This document shows, piece after piece, positions 1-4,786 of a DNA stretch of 7,643 nt (position 1 is the first letter of the stretch; every line of letters starts with the position of its first letter). The stretch comes from Rhodospirillales bacterium Alpha_05. Lineage in GTDB: Bacteria; Pseudomonadota; Alphaproteobacteria; Rhodospirillales; Rhodospirillaceae. The notes beneath the pieces were generated by a model. The model did not search any database. It saw only the letters and a program-made list of their open reading frames with translations, and was not told where the DNA came from. The position numbers and the translations under genes were made by a program. The stretch covers positions 1-7,643 of the forward strand of contig LUYR01000042.1 of NCBI GenBank assembly GCA_001603335.1, given 5' to 3'.

Positions 1-89
1 TAAGCGGCCACGTCGGAGCGCGCCGCGAGGTGCGGGTCGAGCGCGCCCGCCGAAAAATTGGTCTGCACCGTCATCGTGCGCCCGGTCAT
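1..89 (-). CDS. Tail protein, N-terminal fragment (cut by left window edge)
   Basis: Only the first 29 complete codons are in the window. They begin MTGRTMTVQTNFSAGALDPH and continue LAARSDVAA. The 'Q-x-NF-x-AGxLxPxLxxRxD' pattern is the usual amino end of a large podoviral structural protein encoded just after the gp11-like adaptor (tail tube or stabilisation type, often 500-700 aa). That position and pattern are the basis for the call; the exact role cannot be read from 29 residues. The ATG at 89 overlaps the preceding stop as ATGA, and a GGAGG lies 7 nt upstream (within 95-101), so translation is probably coupled to the adaptor. An internal ATG at 74 is a less likely start because it lacks that ribosome binding site. 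Confidence 0.7.
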   Translation of the reverse strand, partial: MTGRTMTVQTNFSAGALDPHLAARSDVAA

Positions 90-661
90 CGCCGCACCTC
101 CAGCAGCGAGAAGTCGTCGAACACGTTCGGCGTCTGTTGCTGCGCGTCGATGGATTTGGCCAGGCGCATCTCGGCCTCGGCGCGCTTGCCCGCGAGCTCG
201 CTGCGCGCGGTATTCTCGGTCAGCGGCAGGCAGAACTCGGCGGCGAGTCGCGCGATCAGCGCCTGGTCGAAGAACGGCGGGAACGTGCGCTCGTCGGGGC
301 GGAACACGTAGGTCAGCACCACCGCGGTGGCGTCGGTGTGAATCCGCCGCTCGTTGATCCGATAGGTGACGCCGCGGCCGCGCTGCGCCCCCGCATGACC
401 GACCGAAAGCGCGCGGAGAAAGTCGTCGGGCAGGCCGAACGCGTGGGCGAAGTCGGCCACCGGCACGGCGGAAACCTCGGGCAGCGCGCGTTGCGCGGTG
501 GCGAAGCTCCAGGGATAGGCGGAGAGCAACGCGTCGCGCACGCCGGGATAGAGCATCCCAGCCACGTCCGCCTCGGCAGTGCCGTCGTCGAAGCCGGTGA
601 TCGGCTCGCAACCGATTCCCAACAGCGCGCGTGCGCAAATCTGGATGGCGGACATCGCCAT
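86..661 (-). CDS. Head-tail adaptor, T7 gp11-like (tail tubular protein A type)
   Basis: A 191-aa protein beginning MAMSAIQICARALLGIG. After this come 'EPITGFDDGTAEA', 'LYPGVRDALLSAYPWSFAT' and a C-terminal half rich in 'RTFPPFFDQALIARLAAEF'. The order (small helical N-terminus, D/E-G-T-x-E-A, then YPxxRDxLL-x-x-xPWxFA) is typical of podoviral tail tubular protein A or gp11-like adaptors, usually about 190-200 aa. In that family the protein forms the ring joining the portal to the tail nozzle. A GGAGGG at 669-674 lies 7 nt before the ATG at 661, which decides the start; a TTG at 667 is too close to the Shine-Dalgarno and an ATG at 655 too far. It follows the capsid-accessory gene after 63 nt holding a stem-loop, and overlaps the next tail gene by ATGA. 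I see no disruption. Confidence 0.85.
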   Translation of the reverse strand: MAMSAIQICARALLGIGCEPITGFDDGTAEADVAGMLYPGVRDALLSAYPWSFATAQRALPEVSAVPVADFAHAFGLPDDFLRALSVGHAGAQRGRGVTYRINERRIHTDATAVVLTYVFRPDERTFPPFFDQALIARLAAEFCLPLTENTARSELAGKRAEAEMRLAKSIDAQQQTPNVFDDFSLLEVRR

Positions 662-692
662 GATCAAACCCTCCAGGCAACGGTTCGGGGAT

Positions 693-718
693 GGGCGGAA
701 CGGTTTCCCGCTCCGCCC
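693..718 (-). other. Intergenic stem-loop between capsid-accessory and adaptor genes
   Basis: Perfect 7-bp arms (GGGCGGA at 693-699 and TCCGCCC at 712-718) enclose an inner CGG/CCG stem (701-703 with 708-710) and a four-base loop. The result is a 10-bp stem with a single 1x1 mismatch. No T-run follows on the minus strand, so it is not a classic intrinsic terminator. It lies 19 nt upstream of the adaptor's Shine-Dalgarno. It could act as an RNA-stability or partial-termination element separating abundant head proteins from the low-copy adaptor; that role is inference. Confidence 0.5.
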
Positions 719-724
719 CTTGCT

Positions 725-988
725 TCAGCGGCCGTCCGCCGCGCCGACGGCGAGCAGGTCGGCGGTGTCGACGACGCCGCCCGCGTTGCTCGCCACCACC
801 GCGATGCCGCGCGCGTCGGCGGCGTTGACGAGCACCCAGTCGCCGGGCTTCAGCACCGCCTGGGCGGCGTTGAAGTAGCCGGTGGCGTCGATCTGCGCCC
901 CGGTGTCGGTGGCACTGGCGTACGCCCACAGCGACAGCACCGCGCCGCCGCCCGCCAGAAGTTCAAGCTTGGTCTTGTCGAAAGCCAT
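725..988 (-). CDS. Small capsid-accessory protein (decoration/cement position), 87 aa
   Basis: An 87-aa protein starting MAFDKTKLELLAGGGAVLSL. It continues with a 'TDTGAQIDATGYFNAA' segment, a 'LKPGDWVLV' beta turn and a C-terminal 'GGVVDTADLLAVG'. Glycine-rich, beta-prone sequence with a 'GYFN-A-x-x-x-L-x-x-GD' core is common in short proteins encoded directly after phage capsid genes. Its position matches the cement protein of BPP-1 (Bbp16), but it is clearly shorter than that protein as I remember it, so homology is not claimed. A role in stabilising or decorating the head is likely from context. AGGAG lies about 8 nt before the ATG at 988. The capsid gene ends 34 nt upstream, so the two are co-transcribed. 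Confidence 0.75.
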   Translation of the reverse strand: MAFDKTKLELLAGGGAVLSLWAYASATDTGAQIDATGYFNAAQAVLKPGDWVLVNAADARGIAVVASNAGGVVDTADLLAVGAADGR

Positions 989-1022
989 GTTCAGGGCTCC
1001 TTCAGAGAGATTCGGGGGAAGA

Positions 1023-1853
1023 TCAGGCGATCACCGCGGCGTCGCTGACCTTGATCTTGATCACGCCAGCGGCGTCGATCAGGACCGCGCCCTGGCTCAT
1101 CATGTTGTTGACGAAGAACGCGGCGCGGTCGCCGTGCCAGGTGATGTCGGACTGGACTTCCGCGCCGATGGCGTGGCCGATCGCGGTCTTGTGCCAGAGG
1201 TAGCAATCCCGCTGCGCACCGTTGGCGGGCAGGCCGGTGTGCATCATCCAGGTGATGCCGAGCCACTTGCGGCTTTCCGTGCCCTTGAGCCAGGGGAAGG
1301 CGTCGGAGGCGAAGTCGGAGCTGGCGAACTCGTCGATGTTGAGGAGTTCGTTCCACTGGTGCGGGCCGACGATGCCGAAGCGCTGGCCGTCGTCGGGCAC
1401 GTCCGCCGCGTTGAGGGATTCGAACGCGGCGAGGAGCACGGTCTTGCTCAGGCCGTTGGCGTAGTCGCCCACCGCCTTGGTCGCGCCGGCGGCGGCGGCG
1501 AGGATCATCTCGTCGGTCTTGCGGCCGAGGGCATAGGCGCCCGCGTCCACCAGGGTCTGGCGCTCGTCGATGTTGGTCTTGATTTCGTCGAGCTTGTCGA
1601 GCCAGTCGCCCGCGTAATAGTCCTCCAGGCCGCACTCGACCTGGGTGTGTTCGATGTTCATCACCGGCACCATGCCGTGGCGCGACTTGGTCGCGGCGAC
1701 GCCGGTTCCGGCCTTCTGGAACACCGTCGCCGCGCCGGTGGTGCTGGTCTTGGAGCGCACCGCGTTGCGCAGCTTCGCGCCCATCCGCTGATAGGCGATG
1801 TGGACGTCGGCCTCATACTGCTTGATGAAGGCCTGGGAGATCGAAACGCTCAT
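1023..1853 (-). CDS. Major capsid protein (276 aa)
   Basis: A 276-aa protein starting MSVSISQAFIKQYEADVHIA. It carries 'TTGAATVFQKAGTGVAATKSR', 'GMVPVMNIEHTQVEC', a 'DYYAGDWLDKLDE' block, 'AYALGRKTDEMI' and near the C-terminus 'DRAAFFVNNMMSQGAVLID'. These match my memory of coat proteins of alphaproteobacterial podoviruses and siphoviruses (HK97-fold phage capsid family). It forms the icosahedral shell on the separate scaffolding protein encoded at 4787-5506. The start at 1853 is preferred because the family begins there and GAGGG lies 8 nt upstream. The frame stays open to a GTG at 2039, but that extension overlaps the promoter and has weaker third-position GC. Unusually, the gene is separated from the scaffold gene by a two-gene cassette and has its own promoter (2025-2053) and a structured leader that contains its ribosome binding site. 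Confidence 0.92.
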   Translation of the reverse strand: MSVSISQAFIKQYEADVHIAYQRMGAKLRNAVRSKTSTTGAATVFQKAGTGVAATKSRHGMVPVMNIEHTQVECGLEDYYAGDWLDKLDEIKTNIDERQTLVDAGAYALGRKTDEMILAAAAGATKAVGDYANGLSKTVLLAAFESLNAADVPDDGQRFGIVGPHQWNELLNIDEFASSDFASDAFPWLKGTESRKWLGITWMMHTGLPANGAQRDCYLWHKTAIGHAIGAEVQSDITWHGDRAAFFVNNMMSQGAVLIDAAGVIKIKVSDAAVIA

Positions 1854-1854
1854 G

Positions 1855-1890
1855 AAAAAGCCCTCGTGATCGTTGCCGAAATCCGAGGGC
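1855..1890 (-). terminator. Terminator-like hairpin holding the capsid ribosome binding site (possible attenuator)
   Basis: On the minus-strand RNA a 7-bp GC stem (GCCCUCG at 1890-1884, CGAGGGC at 1866-1860) continues past a bulged A into GAU/AUC. It then passes a UU bulge into a CG/CG pair closed by a GCAA (GNRA) tetraloop. Five U residues follow at once (1859-1855), and the capsid AUG begins at 1853. This is the form of an intrinsic terminator in a leader. It also buries the GAGGG Shine-Dalgarno in the 3' arm. An upstream CCGGGGG (1913-1907) can pair with CCCUCGG (1889-1883) and would break the stem, so an anti-terminator form is possible. The structure is seen; the regulation is inferred. 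Confidence 0.5.
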
Positions 1891-1915
1891 GAAGCGTTGG
1901 CGTCGGCCCCCGGTC

Positions 1916-1935
1916 TTCCGCCGATGGCGGCGGAA
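1916..1935 (-). other. Upstream hairpin in the capsid leader
   Basis: Perfect 7-bp inverted repeat (TTCCGCC at 1916-1922, GGCGGAA at 1929-1935) with a 6-nt loop. It falls in the roughly 165-nt leader between the predicted transcription start near 2017 and the capsid AUG, just upstream of the segment that could compete with the terminator-like hairpin. It may order the folding of the leader or protect the 5' end of the message. Confidence 0.4.
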
Positions 1936-2024
1936 ACGGTGAAGGCCGATACGTCCGGGTCTGTGCCAGTGATATGCCGGACGGCGCGGGCATGGCCGAA
2001 AGCCACCCTGCGCAACGTGGGCCG

Positions 2025-2053
2025 ATTATCGCAAAACACGTCGCCTTCGTCAA
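2025..2053 (-). promoter_or_regulatory. Sigma70-type promoter for the capsid gene
   Basis: On the minus strand TTGACG (2053-2048) and GATAAT (2030-2025) are separated by exactly 17 bp, each one base from consensus. Upstream of the -35, 2054-2080 is about 85% A+T, which could serve as an UP element. Transcription would start near 2017 and run to the capsid AUG at 1853. A phage structural gene would normally be read from a promoter much further upstream. Here the intrinsic terminator at 3098-3128 should block that, so a local promoter makes sense. Confidence 0.65.
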
Positions 2054-2080
2054 TATTTATTGATGTTTTTCAATAAGTTA

Positions 2081-2093
2081 TACGCATTGCGTA
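2081..2093. promoter_or_regulatory. Palindromic operator candidate TACGCATTGCGTA
   Basis: Perfect inverted repeat with 6-bp arms around one central T. It lies in the AT-rich divergent region between the capsid promoter and the exported-protein gene, about 28 bp upstream of the capsid -35 box and 90 bp upstream of the ATG at 2183. A poor -10-like TTATAC (2078-2083) on the plus strand overlaps its left edge. Size and symmetry suit a dimeric helix-turn-helix repressor of phage type. No repressor gene is in the window, so the partner is unknown. Confidence 0.35.
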
Positions 2094-2182
2094 AATCCCC
2101 GCCGGAGGTCGCCATTGACAGCGGCGCGTGGCGGAGGGAGGCTGCGCCGGTGATTTTTCGCAACGCCCGAAGGAGACCGCCG

Positions 2183-3094
2183 ATGTCGCGCCGTCCGTTT
2201 GCCGCCTGCCTGCGCACCGGCGCGCTGGTCGTGGTCTTGCTCGGGCTGTTGCCCGGCCTCGCGCAGGCCGCCGAGGAGAGCTGCCGCGCCGCGATGCGCG
2301 AGCGCCTCAACCTCGCCATCGGCCTCTACCGCATCGAGCTGGCGGCGAGCCATATCGTCGGCCAGGTCGCCGCGTCGCGGAACAATCCCGGACGGCAGCA
2401 GCAGCTCGCCACCGCCAAGGACGGCTTGAGCGAACTCCTCACCCGGTTGAAGAGCCGCGCCAACGACGTCCTCCCCGACGCCACCGCCAAGGGCCGTTGT
2501 AGCCAGGACACCGCCCTGGTGACGCCGATCCACGCCGCCCTGATCGCCTACTTCAACCAGGTCGAGGCGCGCTGGCAGTTCATGGAGCGCCAGCTCGCGG
2601 CGCTCCAGCGCCTGAAGGACGGCCAGCACTTGCCGCTCGACCCGGCGGAAATCGACCTGTGGATTCGCGAGCCGCTGGCGCGCTACGAGGTCTGGCGCAC
2701 CCTCGCCCAGGTCGCGGAGCCGAAGGGGGAACCGGCCGCCGCGCTCTACGTTCTCGGCATGCTCTCGCGCTTCGAGTGGGATACCGCGACGGCGCTGCGC
2801 GACGGCGTGAAGCAAGGCGGCGATCCGCGCCGGGCGCTCGAGACGGCGGGCGCGGACACCGAAGCCCTGCGTCGCTCTTGGCCCCGCCCGGAAAAGACCG
2901 AGCACCCCCAGCTCTGGGACAGCCTCGCGACGATCGTTGCCGCCATGCCCGACACCGCCAAGACGCCGCTCCCCGCCCAGCCGCCCGCGACGGGTTGGGC
3001 AAACTGGATCGGCGCCTGGATCCGGCCCTTCGCCGAGGTGTTCTCCCGCACCATCCCGACGTCTCTCAAAACCCTCGAAGACCTGGGCCTCTGA
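2183..3094 (+). CDS. Exported helical protein of unknown function (303 aa), cargo gene
   Basis: Not recognised. The N-terminus is a clear Sec signal peptide: an R-rich n-region (MSRRPFAACLRTG), a hydrophobic core of ALVVVLLGLLPGL type, and a likely cleavage AQA|AEES after residue 29. The mature part is almost wholly helical, with amphipathic runs at about 35-95 and 120-180. It has two cysteines (34 and 106) that could form a disulfide in the periplasm. A proline-rich linker (about 262-275) leads to a tryptophan-rich tail (WANWIGAWIRPF) that could touch a membrane. AAGGAG at 2170-2175 sits 7 nt before the ATG at 2183. The frame is open back to 2060, but that would bury the signal peptide. The gene runs opposite to the phage operon and converges on the 410-aa gene. 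Base usage is GC-rich like its neighbours. A lysogenic-conversion or exclusion role is inferred from context only. Confidence 0.85.
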   Translation: MSRRPFAACLRTGALVVVLLGLLPGLAQAAEESCRAAMRERLNLAIGLYRIELAASHIVGQVAASRNNPGRQQQLATAKDGLSELLTRLKSRANDVLPDATAKGRCSQDTALVTPIHAALIAYFNQVEARWQFMERQLAALQRLKDGQHLPLDPAEIDLWIREPLARYEVWRTLAQVAEPKGEPAAALYVLGMLSRFEWDTATALRDGVKQGGDPRRALETAGADTEALRRSWPRPEKTEHPQLWDSLATIVAAMPDTAKTPLPAQPPATGWANWIGAWIRPFAEVFSRTIPTSLKTLEDLGL

Positions 3095-3097
3095 CGC

Positions 3098-3128
3098 AAA
3101 ACCCCCGGCATCGCTGCCGGGGGTTTTT
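3098..3128. terminator. Strong bidirectional intrinsic terminator shared by the two convergent cargo genes
   Basis: Perfect 13-bp arms (AAAACCCCCGGCA at 3098-3110, TGCCGGGGGTTTT at 3115-3127) close a TCGC tetraloop. T5 follows on the plus strand (3124-3128) and T4 on the minus strand (opposite 3098-3101). It fills most of the 57-nt gap between the two stop codons. It should end both cargo transcripts, and also any read-through from the scaffold operon toward the capsid gene. Confidence 0.93.
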
Positions 3129-3151
3129 CCTTGGAAACGTCGCTGCAGGGT

Positions 3152-4384
3152 TCAGAGAAGCCCGACCTGCACCGCCCAGCCGTAGAGCATCAGGCCGATC
3201 ACCAGCGCCGCCCAGTACCATTTGAAATCGCGACCGGTCCACTCGTTGCGCTTGAGGATCGCCTTCTCCTTCGGCTCCTCGGTTTCGTCCACGGCGCGCA
3301 CGGTGACGTCCTTGGGCGGGATCACCGCGGGCCAGCTGCCGCCGACGTCGAGGATCGGCGCAATCGCCGCGGCGCTGCCGGTGGCGCCGCCCGCGAGGGT
3401 GAGCCAGCGGCTTTCCGCGATCATCACCAGGAGGATGAACGCCGGGGTGGTCGCGCGGCCATAGGCGAAGGTCGCATGACTGCGGCGGCGAAGTTCGCGC
3501 GCCGCTTCGGCGCCGATCATCTCGGCGGCTCCGGCTTCGAGGCGTTCGCCCCAGAGCCCGGAGGCGACGGTGAGCGCCTCGGGCACCGAAACCAGGGTGC
3601 GCGCGTCGGGCGTGGTGCCCATGCGTTCGAGGGTGGTGGCGGCGATCTCGGGACCGAACAGCTTGGTGGCCTCGGAGAGCGCGCCCTTCGGCCCGGTTTC
3701 CTTGGTGTTGCGCAGCGGCACGTCGTAGCACGGGCTCGCCGGACGGCCGTTGGCGGGCGCTTCGATGTCAAAGGCGTCGCGCAGCGCCATGCTCGTCGAG
3801 ATGCCTTCGGTGAGCACGCCGTGGCGGTCCATGGCGCGGCTGAACACCGCCTCGCGCACCGCGCCGAAGAGATCGCCGACCGCCGGCCATTCGCCCACCC
3901 GGAAGTCCTCGGGCGCGGGCGCGGCGAGCGCGGACGGCGCGAGCTCGGCCTCCTCGAACGCATCGAGGATCATCGCCCCGGCAAAGTCGCGGGCGGCGAG
4001 CACGCTTCGTTCGACCCAGGCGATGCCGAGGCGCAGGCGCAGCGACACCAAGCCGAGGGCGAGGCGATACAGCGGATTGGGATGGGCGCGCATCGACACC
4101 CAGAGCGCGCTCTCGAGAGATTCGGCGAGGTTCATCTTGCGCACCGCGATGCCGTAGTCTTCGCCCATGGCGCGGGTGGTCTCATCGAGGAGACTGAGCC
4201 AGTCGCGGCGGCCCGCCGCCCAGGCGAGGGTGCGCGCAACGTCGGCGACGAGGCAATGGAAGCGGTCGCGCTCCTCCTCGTTCATCCCCACCACTGCCTT
4301 GCGCACGGCTTCGAGCGCCTTGGTCTGCGGCGCGAAATTGGTGACTTCGCGCTTGCGCGCGAAGGACGGAAACAGATCAGCCAT
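3152..4384 (-). CDS. C-terminally membrane-anchored protein of unknown function (410 aa), cargo gene
   Basis: Not recognised. It starts MADLFPSFARKREVTNF with no signal peptide. Residues 1 to about 170 are charged and helical, with an amphipathic stretch around 'LYRLALGLVSLRLRLGIAW'. The middle holds 'EGISTSMALRDAFDIEA', an isolated cysteine and 'TKLFGPEIAATTLERMGTTP'. A moderately hydrophobic segment (about 312-323, TPAFILLVMIA) precedes an acidic, proline-containing linker with K/R (about 350-385). A convincing transmembrane helix occupies 389-409 (WYWAALVIGLMLYGWAVQVGL) right at the C-terminus. That is a tail-anchor layout with the bulk in the cytoplasm. Only a weak G-rich Shine-Dalgarno (GGGGG, 6 nt upstream) is seen. 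It shares strand with the structural genes but has no structural-protein hallmarks, and lies 402 nt after the scaffold gene. Candidates are a membrane sensor or effector of exclusion or defence, or a conversion factor; all are inference. I considered a DotM/IcmP-like secretion subunit but saw no matching motifs. Confidence 0.82.
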   Translation of the reverse strand: MADLFPSFARKREVTNFAPQTKALEAVRKAVVGMNEEERDRFHCLVADVARTLAWAAGRRDWLSLLDETTRAMGEDYGIAVRKMNLAESLESALWVSMRAHPNPLYRLALGLVSLRLRLGIAWVERSVLAARDFAGAMILDAFEEAELAPSALAAPAPEDFRVGEWPAVGDLFGAVREAVFSRAMDRHGVLTEGISTSMALRDAFDIEAPANGRPASPCYDVPLRNTKETGPKGALSEATKLFGPEIAATTLERMGTTPDARTLVSVPEALTVASGLWGERLEAGAAEMIGAEAARELRRRSHATFAYGRATTPAFILLVMIAESRWLTLAGGATGSAAAIAPILDVGGSWPAVIPPKDVTVRAVDETEEPKEKAILKRNEWTGRDFKWYWAALVIGLMLYGWAVQVGLL

Positions 4385-4402
4385 ACCAAACCCCCGAGCA
4401 TC

Positions 4403-4419
4403 CGCGCGCCGTGCGCGCG
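4403..4419 (-). other. GC hairpin in the leader of the membrane-anchored cargo gene
   Basis: Perfect 7-bp stem of alternating C and G (4403-4409 with 4413-4419) with a three-base CGT loop. It lies about 7 nt upstream of the weak G-rich ribosome binding site of the 410-aa gene. It may restrict ribosome access or simply stabilise the message end. There is no T-run, so a terminator is unlikely. Confidence 0.35.
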
Positions 4420-4434
4420 ATCAAATGACGCAAA

Positions 4435-4443
4435 CTCATAGCA
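4435..4443 (-). promoter_or_regulatory. Possible extended -10 promoter for the 410-aa gene
   Basis: On the minus strand TG-C-TATGAG (4443-4435) has the TGn spacing of an extended -10 element. The -35 region (around 4458-4464, TTCCCT or TTTCCC) is poor. Transcription would begin near 4428, giving a 44-nt leader that includes the GC hairpin. It is the best candidate I found upstream of this gene, but weak. Confidence 0.25.
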
Positions 4444-4508
4444 CACAGGATCACGCGAGGGAAACCACGCCTCGGGTGAATTGGATTCGGCATATCGGGA
4501 GGGGAGAA

Positions 4509-4580
4509 GTCCGGCCGCAGTCCCCGGGTTTGTGACCTAACACTGGGTTGGGGCTCCGGGGTGGGGCTCTGCGGCCGGAC
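4509..4580. repeat. Long nested inverted repeat in the 402-nt intergenic region
   Basis: Perfect 12-bp arms GTCCGGCCGCAG (4509-4520) and CTGCGGCCGGAC (4569-4580) enclose a second perfect pair, CCCCGG (4522-4527) with CCGGGG (4556-4561). Inside these is a small GTG/CAC pair (4532-4534, 4541-4543). No ORF with convincing coding character covers it, and no T-run follows either end, so it is not an ordinary terminator. It could be part of a structured RNA or a protein-binding or recombination site at the cassette edge. Confidence 0.55.
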
Positions 4581-4590
4581 CTTGTCGATG

Positions 4591-4617
4591 CGCGGCTCGG
4601 TTCGGAAACCGATCGCG
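4591..4617. repeat. Small hairpin TCGGTT-CGGA-AACCGA with outer CGCG pairing
   Basis: A perfect 6-bp stem (4597-4602 with 4607-4612) carries a CGGA loop. It is extended across a small internal loop by CGCG (4591-4594) with CGCG (4614-4617). It follows the long inverted repeat after 10 nt, as one of several consecutive hairpins in this gene-free stretch. Confidence 0.4.
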
Positions 4618-4629
4618 TTCGGCAATTCA

Positions 4630-4655
4630 GGGTAGGACGCCGAAGCGGCCTACCC
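4630..4655. repeat. Hairpin GGGTAGG / CCTACCC
   Basis: Perfect 7-bp arms (4630-4636 and 4649-4655) with an inner CCG/CGG pair (4640-4642, 4646-4648), leaving a three-base loop and a three-base bulge. It is the third strong foldback within 150 nt of the same intergenic region. On either strand it would stack beside the two preceding hairpins. Confidence 0.45.
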
Positions 4656-4690
4656 GCCGATCTAATCCCCGAATATGGCGAGTATTTGGC

Positions 4691-4711
4691 GCGTAACTGC
4701 CTAATTTACGC
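4691..4711. promoter_or_regulatory. Inverted repeat GCGTAA-N9-TTACGC
   Basis: Perfect 6-bp arms (4691-4696, 4706-4711) separated by 9 nt, in the AT-richer end of the intergenic region. The right part, ATTTACGC (4704-4711), is the exact reverse complement of GCGTAAAT at 2089-2096, which overlaps the 13-bp dyad at the other cassette flank. The shared half-site could mean one regulator acts at both edges. Eight bases is short, so chance is possible. Confidence 0.3.
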
Positions 4712-4786
4712 CCAGACCGGGGCGAGACGAGGTCAGACAACTTCAAGTTTCCCAAGAGTTGAGGTCAAGAAGCCGCCCGTTCGGTC

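Noticed and set aside
1854..2039. In-frame upstream extension of the capsid gene to a GTG at 2039 (would give 338 aa)
   Set aside because: It overlaps the -10 of the predicted promoter, has weaker third-position GC, no ribosome binding site, and the usual capsid N-terminus begins at the ATG at 1853.
137..2063. Long plus-strand open frames opposite the adaptor and capsid genes
   Set aside because: They are antisense shadows of recognised structural genes, without ribosome binding sites or recognisable domains.
2115..2143. TTGACA at 2115-2120 as -35 of a plus-strand promoter
   Set aside because: The sequence 16-18 bp downstream is GC-rich (around GAGGCT) with no -10 likeness. The promoter of the exported-protein gene remains unassigned.
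2060..2182. N-terminal extension of the exported protein
   Set aside because: The frame is open, but a start there would place the signal peptide inside the protein, and the AAGGAG just before 2183 marks the true start.
3152..4384. 410-aa protein as a DotM/IcmP-like type IV secretion subunit
   Set aside because: That family has N-terminal membrane helices and a characteristic C-terminal WLK/DR/GR block as I remember it. Here the anchor is C-terminal and those motifs are absent.
3131..4441. 436-aa open frame on the plus strand opposite the 410-aa gene
   Set aside because: Low-complexity G/A/R/H antisense composition. The minus-strand frame has a transmembrane helix and normal protein composition, and ends neatly beside the shared terminator.
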